DNA of 9,381 nt, from positions 1-9,381 of the forward strand of contig CAZSTA010000144.1 of assembly GCA_964609495.1 (NCBI GenBank), given 5' to 3'. A program made the translations under genes and the position numbers. The notes beneath the pieces were generated by a model that was not told where the DNA came from, did no database searches, and was given only the letters and a program-made list of their open reading frames with translations. The stretch is from CAZSTA01 sp964609495 [NCBI: uncultured bacterium]. Lineage in GTDB: Bacteria; CAZSTA01. Of the stretch, positions 4,948-9,381 are shown piece by piece (position 1 is the first letter of the stretch; every line of letters starts with the position of its first letter).

Positions 4948-6456
4948 CTACTCTATAATATTTATCCTTCCCTCTACCTCGGGAGCAACCTCGCCCATCT
5001 TCTTGATATAGTCAGTGACTACATCTCTCAGCAGTTCTCCAGTGACCAGGGTCATAGGGGCTTCTTTAAACGAGACATAATCATCACCACCAGCCGCCAT
5101 GAAATCGTTAGTGGCTACTATATACTCCTTATCCAACTCCAGAGGCTCTCCCTTAATCTTTACCTCGGATACTCTCTCCCCCGCAGGCTTAGAGGGATCG
5201 AGGGTAAAGGTTAAGCCAGATACTTGGGGGAAACGACCAGCTGTCTCTTCTACCTTGCTAACTCCATTCTCCAGGGCTTCTAATACCCCTTCCCCAGTCA
5301 TCTGAAGAGCTATAAGATAATTATCGAAGGGGAGGACGGTGAATACATCTTCTACCTTGACGGGGCCCTCTAGGATGCTTGCTCTGATACCACCACCATT
5401 TTGAATAGCTAGATCAGCATTGGCTCTCTCCCTCATTATATCAGCTATGAGATCTCCTAGATTAGTCTCCTTCGTCCTTACATCGCCGCGCTCCCCATTG
5501 AGATTCACCTTAGCCTCTCCTATTACCGCACTTAGCTTGGTATCCAAAGCATCCCTATAGCTAGCGACAAGTTCCTCCATATCCTTATCAAAGGCTATGC
5601 TCTCATCAATGGGTATCAGATTATGCTTATAGGTTATCTCGCCATTATCACCAATCGTTAAATCTAGCCGTCCGAGTAATTTTCCATAATCCAAAGCTTG
5701 AACGATGAGCACATCTCCCACTTTATAACTTTTTTCCAACTCAGTATGTCCTGCTACGATCACATCTAAGCCAGGGGTCTCATCAGCTACTTTCTCAACC
5801 TCGGCAGTCTCTAGATGAGCTAAAACTACTAATAAATCTACTTCATCTCCTATCTCCTTGGCGATACTTGAAGCAATCTCAGCAGGATCGAGGAATTTCA
5901 GATTCTCCACGTTCTTAGGATGAGTGAGATAGACAGTCTCTGGAGTAACCAAGCCGATTATTCCTATTTTGATCCCCCCCACCTCTTCGATCACATAACG
6001 ATCAATAAAATCTATCGGACGTCCATCCTTATACTCCAAATTAGCGCTTAGGAAGGGGAAGTCAGCCTTCTCTGCCAGACCCTTTAGCGCCTCGAAACCA
6101 TAGTTAAAGTCGTGATTTCCGATATCCATAGCGTCCACGCCAAGCTTATTGTAAGCCTCTATTACCGACTCCCCATAAAAGAGATTCGCTATATTGGTTC
6201 CATGTATCGTATCCCCCGCGTCTACCAGGATAGTGTTGGGTTGTTCCGCTCTTATCTCTTTCACTAAAGTTGCTATTCGGGCTATTCCTCCGATGGTCTC
6301 TTCAGAATCTCCACTAGCTTTGAACGGCTCTAAATGTCCATGAAGGTCATTGAGGTGAAGGATAGTTATATTAGTTTCCTCCGCTAGGGAGATAGGGGAA
6401 GAGAATACCAATCCAACTAGGATCACTAAACTAATCAAACTCAACAGTTTCCTCAT
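4948..6456 (-). CDS. Secreted 5'-nucleotidase / 2',3'-cyclic phosphodiesterase family (UshA-like)
   Basis: Numbering is from ATG 6454-6456, giving 502 residues. The ATG three codons upstream (6465) is only 2 nt from the AAGGAGG site, whereas this one is 11 nt away. A signal peptide (MRKLLSLISLVILVG, cleavage near ISLA-EE) sends it outside the cytoplasm. The metallophosphatase domain shows D37 and H39 (LNDLHGH), D82 (DAGD), N114-H115 (GNHDF), H214 (LAHLE) and H237 (GHTE). The C-terminal substrate domain shows NGGGIR (353-358), LPFDN (375-379) and TNDFMAAGGDDY (449-460). The family dephosphorylates nucleotides, cyclic nucleotides or UDP-sugars for scavenging. One metal-ligand position, His or Gln in relatives I recall, is Glu here (E239). 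The exact substrate cannot be told from sequence. It is probably transcribed from the promoter at 7246-7274. Confidence 0.95.
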   Translation of the reverse strand: MRKLLSLISLVILVGLVFSSPISLAEETNITILHLNDLHGHLEPFKASGDSEETIGGIARIATLVKEIRAEQPNTILVDAGDTIHGTNIANLFYGESVIEAYNKLGVDAMDIGNHDFNYGFEALKGLAEKADFPFLSANLEYKDGRPIDFIDRYVIEEVGGIKIGIIGLVTPETVYLTHPKNVENLKFLDPAEIASSIAKEIGDEVDLLVVLAHLETAEVEKVADETPGLDVIVAGHTELEKSYKVGDVLIVQALDYGKLLGRLDLTIGDNGEITYKHNLIPIDESIAFDKDMEELVASYRDALDTKLSAVIGEAKVNLNGERGDVRTKETNLGDLIADIMRERANADLAIQNGGGIRASILEGPVKVEDVFTVLPFDNYLIALQMTGEGVLEALENGVSKVEETAGRFPQVSGLTFTLDPSKPAGERVSEVKIKGEPLELDKEYIVATNDFMAAGGDDYVSFKEAPMTLVTGELLRDVVTDYIKKMGEVAPEVEGRINIIE

Positions 6457-6470
6457 ATTAAACATAACCT

Positions 6471-6512
6471 CCTTAAAAAATTAATTGAAGATAAACGACA
6501 GCCGATCTTCAA
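6471..6512 (-). terminator. Terminator-like hairpin just before the nucleotidase ribosome site
   Basis: Minus-strand TTGAAGAT and ATCTTCAA (plus-strand positions 6505-6512 and 6485-6492) form 8 perfect pairs around a 12-nt loop. TTAATTTTTT follows, then the AAGGAGG of the nucleotidase. The stem is short and A/T-rich, so termination would be partial. It could limit read-through from the upstream gene or act as an attenuator. Confidence 0.5.
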
Positions 6513-6545
6513 GCTCATCTAACCTAAGCAAAATCCCCCCTTCAT

Positions 6546-6600
6546 ATTGAGGTGGTGGAAATCAAGAGCAACCCCCTCAATTTCTATTTTCTGATTTCCA
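6546..6600 (-). ncRNA. H-type pseudoknot candidate in the nucleotidase leader
   Basis: Two interleaved perfect inverted repeats occur. ATTGAGG (6546-6552) pairs with CCTCAAT (6575-6581). TGGAAATCA (6556-6564) pairs with TGATTTCCA (6592-6600). The order a-b-a'-b' is that of a classic pseudoknot, with intervening segments of 3-11 nt. It starts 13 nt after the stop of the 184-residue gene and lies upstream of the terminator-like hairpin. I recognise no known riboswitch consensus. Confidence 0.45.
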
Positions 6601-6612
6601 ATTCCCATCTAT

Positions 6613-7167
6613 TTAGAGGTTCTCCCCAGGTAGCCCATATCGAATGAGGCCTCCGCCATAATCATTCATTATATCAGTTACAGCATCGGCCATCGTCTCC
6701 ACTAACATCCTACGCAAGAAAGGATTTCGAGCGTCCTCCTCCCTCTCTAAGCTGATAGCAGCTGCCAGAGCCAGCTTAGCCACTTCTTTATTATATCCCT
6801 TTCGGTATGACTTGTTAGCAAATCTCAAGAGATTCCTCTGTAACCTTCTCTTTAATTCAGGAGTTGCTAGATGCTCCAAGGCTTGACTTAATGATTTTTG
6901 TAAATCGTCCTCTAAGCTAGATCTGGCAGAAGCTTCCTCCTCATCCTCTGGCTCTTCAAATAAGCTGAATAAATAAGCTTCTGCTTCAAATTTATCAAAT
7001 CTCCATTTCGGAAACCACTCCAGATCAAAAAGTTTTGGGGAGTTCTCGACAAGCTGATGAACATCCTCATCTTTCATCTCTCGAATCAGAGCCGTGAAAT
7101 CCTTATCCTCAGCTTGAGCCTTTGGGCTACGGATTACTCCCCTCTTACATCTTGTTCTCCTGCTCAC
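6613..7167 (-). CDS. Unrecognised helical protein, 184 residues
   Basis: I do not recognise a family. The start is GTG (7165-7167) with a strong AAGGAGG 5 nt upstream, behind an exact sigma-70 promoter, so it is very probably a real gene. The N-terminus is basic (MSRRTRCKRG) and probably disordered. Residues 24-70 are amphipathic with an aromatic cluster (FDLEWFPKWRFDKFEAEAYLF, in two runs 47-56 and 57-67). An acidic stretch follows (EEPEDEEE, 71-78). Residues 85-165 are predicted as long helices rich in Arg, Lys and Leu, ending in a Gly-rich tail (GGGLIRYGLPGE). There is no signal peptide or membrane span, so it is likely cytoplasmic. It leads the transcript that continues into the secreted nucleotidase, but no function follows from that. 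Confidence 0.8.
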   Translation of the reverse strand: MSRRTRCKRGVIRSPKAQAEDKDFTALIREMKDEDVHQLVENSPKLFDLEWFPKWRFDKFEAEAYLFSLFEEPEDEEEASARSSLEDDLQKSLSQALEHLATPELKRRLQRNLLRFANKSYRKGYNKEVAKLALAAAISLEREEDARNPFLRRMLVETMADAVTDIMNDYGGGLIRYGLPGENL

Positions 7168-7191
7168 AATTTCCTCCTTAGATTTCCCCGC

Positions 7192-7206
7192 TTAATCGAA
7201 GATTAA
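7192..7206. other. Small leader hairpin
   Basis: TTAATC-GAA-GATTAA is a 6-bp A/T-rich hairpin in the 5' leader, between the promoter at 7246-7274 and the GTG start at 7167. It is weak and may be chance. Confidence 0.25.
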
Positions 7207-7245
7207 AATTTAATATTCCACAAGTGTTCTTGCCTTTACAACCCA

Positions 7246-7274
7246 ATTATAACGCGTTAGATAAATTTTGTCAA
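7246..7274 (-). promoter_or_regulatory. Exact consensus sigma-70 promoter
   Basis: On the minus strand TTGACA (7269-7274) is followed by exactly 17 nt and then TATAAT (7246-7251). Transcription should start near 7239, giving a leader of about 70 nt to the GTG at 7167. It should drive the 184-residue gene and, by read-through, the nucleotidase. Such a perfect match implies strong, largely constitutive expression. Confidence 0.9.
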
Positions 7275-7328
7275 GAAAAAACTAGCTTATGGAAGCATGT
7301 AAAACTCTGTGCTGGGGGATATTATCCT

Positions 7329-7360
7329 CCCCCTCCCCCTATCCCTCTCCCACGAGGGGA
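7329..7360 (+). repeat. Composite GC-rich repeat, copy 3, left part
   Basis: CCCTATCCCTCTCCCAC matches the left arm at 1200-1216. The right arm is cut short after GAGGGGA, where the long hairpin at 7361 begins. This suggests the hairpin element interrupted an older GC-rich palindrome. Confidence 0.6.
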
Positions 7361-7414
7361 AAAAGGTAACTTTTTTAACCATGAGTTCTATTTGAAGCAA
7401 AAAAGTTACCTTTT
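7361..7414 (+). repeat. Long-hairpin family, copy C
   Basis: AAAAGGTAACTTTTTT (7361-7376) pairs perfectly over 16 bp with AAAAAAGTTACCTTTT (7399-7414). The 22-nt loop (7377-7398) reads AACCATGAGTTCTATTTGAA plus GC, which matches the loops of copies A and B. Its stem has GGTAAC/GTTACC where copies A and outer B have GGARAC/GTTTCC. Confidence 0.85.
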
Positions 7415-7415
7415 A

Positions 7416-7451
7416 GGGAACATCGAGATAAGCTCGATCTATTTAGTTCCC
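7416..7451 (+). repeat. Two-tier hairpin between copy C and the GC-rich repeat
   Basis: GGGAAC (7416-7421) pairs with GTTCCC (7446-7451). Directly inside it ATCGAG (7422-7427) pairs with CTCGAT (7433-7438) around a 5-nt loop, leaving a 7-nt bulge. It does not share the family loop. Confidence 0.5.
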
Positions 7452-7616
7452 CCTCCCTTGACGGGAGGCTCTGTCAAAAATTACCCCTCTAAATTGAAGC
7501 TGAAGCTAAATTCTATGTGGTTTCTTGACTTTCCCCCCACCTTTCATCGCACCAGTTCAGCAAATTTTTGAGTTTTTTCATTCTATTTTTTACAGTGCCT
7601 GACGGGAGGGTGGTTT
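7446..7616 (+). repeat. Composite GC-rich repeat, copy 3, right part, split by an insert
   Basis: CCCTCCC-TTGAC-GGGAGGG would be a perfect palindrome if 7467-7607 were removed. Its two halves flank the MITE-like insert. The AT-rich tail GAGGGTG (7606-7612) leads on to TTTACATGCTTACC (7651-7664), which touches the xerD stop codon. Confidence 0.65.
7467..7599. mobile_element. 133-bp MITE-like insertion with TIRs and 8-bp target duplication
   Basis: The left end GGCTCTGTCAAAAAT and the inverted right end GGCACTGTAAAAAAT match at 13 of 15 positions. The 8-bp direct repeat TGACGGGA flanks it exactly (7459-7466 and 7600-7607). It contains no convincing coding frame, so a full-length transposase elsewhere would have moved it. 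Terminal GGCWCTGT and 8-bp duplications recall the IS6 and ISL3 groups, but I assign neither. Removing insert and one duplicate restores the GC-rich palindrome. Confidence 0.8.
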
Positions 7617-7663
7617 AAGGGAGTTCAAACCTAAATCTGCTAGCACAAAGTTTACATGCTTAC

Positions 7664-8569
7664 CTAGCTTATCGCCTTAATTTTAGCTCTAGGATGATAC
7701 TTCTCATAATCCATCTTCAATTTCTCCTTCGATACTTGGGTATATATCTGAGTAGTGGAGATATCGACATGTCCTAATAGCTCCTGGACCGATCTTAGAT
7801 CGGCTCCATTCTCCAACATATGAGTGGCGAAGGTATGACGGAAGGTGTGAGGGCTTATGCCTTTACCAATGCCCGCCTTTCGAGCGTATCTCTTCAGATT
7901 CTTCCAGGCTCCTTGTCTTGTCAATCTCTTTCCGAATCTATTTACAAACAGGGCGGTCTCCCTTAGATTCTTAATCAAATGTCCTCTTCCCTCGGCTAAG
8001 TATAATTCAATAGCTTGCAGAGCTGGGTGACCTATCGGTATTATCCTCTCCCGGTGCCCTTTTCCCAAACATCTAAGATAGGCTTCTTCTCTATTTACAT
8101 CCGAGATATCGAGATCGATCAATTCCGAGATACGAATCCCAGTGGCATATAACAGCTCTAACATAGCCACATCTCTTAACCCTAAGGGTTTATCAGCTTC
8201 TGGCTGTTGAAGGAGTTGTTCTATTTCCCCTATGTTTAAGATATAAGGCAGAGTCTTCTCCACCTTGGGCGATTCCAAATCGAAGGTTGGATCAGTATCA
8301 AGATGCTCTTCATCCAGCAAGAAACGGAAGAAGGTCTTCAAAGTAGCCAGTTTACGGGATAGAGTTGAGGTAGCACAACCAACCTCCTTCAAGCTAGAGA
8401 GAAAAGAAATTATGCTCTCCTTAGTAATATCCTTTAGTGACTCGATTTCCTGTTCATCTAAATGATCAAAGAACTGCTCTAGATCGGAACGATAAGCCAA
8501 GATGGTATTCTCCGCTAATCCTCTCTCCACCGCTAAATAATTTATAAATTCATTTATTACCTCTCTCAC
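7664..8569 (-). CDS. xerD: Tyrosine recombinase XerD-type
   Basis: This 301-residue protein has the usual Xer length. An N-terminal SAM-like core-binding domain (about 1-90) is followed by the catalytic domain. All six active-site residues are visible: R146 (GIRISEL), K170 (CLGKG), H241 and R244 (HTFRHTF), H267 (LLGH) and the nucleophile Y276 (IYTQ). These positions are close to those of E. coli XerD as I recall them. With XerC it resolves chromosome dimers at dif under FtsK control; a single-Xer system is possible. The start is GTG (8567-8569), overlapping the Nudix stop by 4 bp, so the two are translationally coupled. Gene order nudF-xerD recalls Firmicutes. XerC or an element-borne integrase is less likely, given the partner gene and the absence of an integron or phage. 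Confidence 0.93.
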   Translation of the reverse strand: MREVINEFINYLAVERGLAENTILAYRSDLEQFFDHLDEQEIESLKDITKESIISFLSSLKEVGCATSTLSRKLATLKTFFRFLLDEEHLDTDPTFDLESPKVEKTLPYILNIGEIEQLLQQPEADKPLGLRDVAMLELLYATGIRISELIDLDISDVNREEAYLRCLGKGHRERIIPIGHPALQAIELYLAEGRGHLIKNLRETALFVNRFGKRLTRQGAWKNLKRYARKAGIGKGISPHTFRHTFATHMLENGADLRSVQELLGHVDISTTQIYTQVSKEKLKMDYEKYHPRAKIKAIS

Positions 8570-9144
8570 GATCTCACCCCATCAATTCGCTTTTTAGTCA
8601 GCAAAATCCCGGCTATAGTCTTAGCATCCTTGATCTCCCCGTTCTCCACCTTTTCCACAGCCTCCTCCGAACTCAGATACTCGATCTTTAAAAATTCGTC
8701 CTCGTCCGCATCACCTTTCTCCGCTTTTAAATCGGTAGCAAGATATAAGCGGATAAGCTCACTAGAATAGCCGGGGGCAAGGAAGAACTCGGTCAACTTC
8801 TCCATCTTCCCCGCTCGATATCCGATCTCCTCGATCAACTCCCGCTGGGCGCATTCCTCCGCTTCCTCCCCCTCCTCCAAAGTGCCAGCGGGGATCTCCA
8901 ATAGCACCATCTCCACAGGCTTTCTATACTGCTTGACAAATACGATCTCTCCTTCTTCGGTCAGAGGAACTATAGCCACTGCTCCCCGATGTTCTATGAT
9001 CTCTCGTGTGCTACTCCGTCCATCTGGCAATTTAACTTTGTCAACTCGTAGAGATACAACTTTCCCCTTATAGATTCTCTCTGATGATATAGTCCTCTCT
9101 TCCGCTGGTTCTCGTCCTTCGGGACGGGAGGTCGAATCGCTCAT
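8566..9144 (-). CDS. nudF: Nudix hydrolase, ADP-ribose pyrophosphatase type
   Basis: This 192-residue protein carries a complete Nudix box, GX5EX7REUXEEXGU, at 87-109: G87, E93, R101-E102, E105-E106 and G108. Downstream APGYSSE (123-129) is typical of ADP-ribose pyrophosphatases, which split ADP-ribose into AMP and ribose-5-phosphate with Mg. The N-terminal beta-domain YKGKVVSLRVDKVKLPDG (about 25-42) is also typical of this subgroup. The first 20 residues are charged and probably disordered. AGGAGAGGAAG lies 8 nt before the ATG. Its last 4 bp overlap xerD, so both are expected on one mRNA. Preference for ADP-ribose over other sugar nucleotides is a family inference. Confidence 0.9.
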   Translation of the reverse strand: MSDSTSRPEGREPAEERTISSERIYKGKVVSLRVDKVKLPDGRSSTREIIEHRGAVAIVPLTEEGEIVFVKQYRKPVEMVLLEIPAGTLEEGEEAEECAQRELIEEIGYRAGKMEKLTEFFLAPGYSSELIRLYLATDLKAEKGDADEDEFLKIEYLSSEEAVEKVENGEIKDAKTIAGILLTKKRIDGVRS

Positions 9145-9217
9145 AATGTCTTCCTCTCCTATTGATAAGTTGAAATTGGCAAGCTGTGATCCTTAGATTA
9201 AGCTGGAAATAGAGAAT

Positions 9218-9358
9218 TTGGTAGTCTCCCTCAACAGTGGTAATTAAAATAAGAATTGTTATATAATATACTAACAGACTTACGTTTGGGCTATCAAGGA
9301 ATTGTTCTCTATTGTTGGAGCTTCCTGGCATCATCAACACCAAATAGGAGACTGCCTA
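9218..9358. repeat. Distant inverted repeat flanking the candidate promoter
   Basis: TTGGTAGTCTCC (9218-9229) and GGAGACTGCCTA (9347-9358) pair at 11 of 12 positions, one a G-U wobble in plus RNA. The arms bracket 117 bp containing the candidate promoter. The right arm overlaps a local hairpin AAATAGG/CCTATTT (9342-9361). No target duplication was found. Confidence 0.3.
9268..9297 (-). promoter_or_regulatory. Candidate promoter of the nudF-xerD pair
   Basis: Minus-strand TTGATA (9292-9297), 18 nt, then TAGTAT (9268-9273) would start transcription near 9260, about 115 nt before the Nudix ATG. Both boxes have mismatches and the -10 lies in an A/T-rich run with alternatives. Confidence 0.35.
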
Positions 9359-9381
9359 TTTTTGATTAACTACGATAATCG

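Noticed and set aside
7224-7571. 115-codon plus-strand frame
   Set aside because: It runs through the promoter, the GC-rich repeat, hairpin C and the MITE; the translation is low-complexity proline-rich text from repeats.
7664-8569. XerD as integrase of an integron or integrative element, with the hairpins as attC-like sites
   Set aside because: The gene is coupled to nudF in a housekeeping arrangement, and the hairpins lack the paired core-site layout of attC.
9068-9343. 91-codon minus-strand frame upstream of the Nudix gene
   Set aside because: It overlaps the Nudix N-terminus in another frame, has no family resemblance, and covers the A/T-rich promoter region.

Overview
The window looks like a bacterial chromosome segment of moderate to low G+C. 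Every convincing gene lies on the minus strand. The genes have clear Shine-Dalgarno sites, and there is one exact sigma-70-type promoter (TTGACA-N17-TATAAT). Codon use is rich in AGA/AGG arginine and ATA isoleucine, which I have seen most in thermophiles and some uncultivated candidate phyla. The nudF-xerD pair recalls a Firmicutes gene order. I cannot fix the phylum from this window.

Layout, read along the minus strand from the right end. (1) An ADP-ribose pyrophosphatase-type Nudix gene overlaps a xerD tyrosine recombinase gene by 4 bp. (2) Next comes about 0.5 kb of intergenic DNA packed with repeats: GC-rich palindromic DNA, a long perfect hairpin, and a 133-bp MITE-like insert with terminal inverted repeats and an 8-bp target duplication. 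(3) The exact promoter follows at 7246-7274. It drives an unrecognised helical protein and then, after a leader with pseudoknot topology and a terminator-like hairpin, a secreted 5'-nucleotidase. (4) Then come a membrane protein with PEGA-like and TPR domains, a secreted von Willebrand A protein, and a PspA-like coiled-coil protein. (5) A second repeat-rich intergenic stretch (841-1454) carries a possible tnpB/omega-RNA remnant, a GC-rich palindrome and another long hairpin. (6) Last are a small PspC protein and a stand-alone Lrp/AsnC ligand-binding (RAM) domain protein, ending in an intrinsic terminator.

Functionally, PspC, a PspA-like coiled coil, an extracytoplasmic vWA protein and a PEGA/TPR membrane protein lie within about 4 kb. 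This suggests an envelope-maintenance or envelope-stress cluster, but that is inference from domains and proximity. The nucleotidase scavenges extracytoplasmic nucleotides, the Nudix enzyme cleans up ADP-ribose-type nucleotides, and XerD resolves chromosome dimers.

The most unusual signal is non-coding. A family of long hairpins, with at least four stems in three loci, has stems that differ between copies but stay complementary. The loops, of about 22 nt, share the motif TGAGTTYTRTTYGAAGC, and all copies point the same way. One copy is nested inside another just upstream of the ribosome site of the PspA-like gene. I do not recognise this family.
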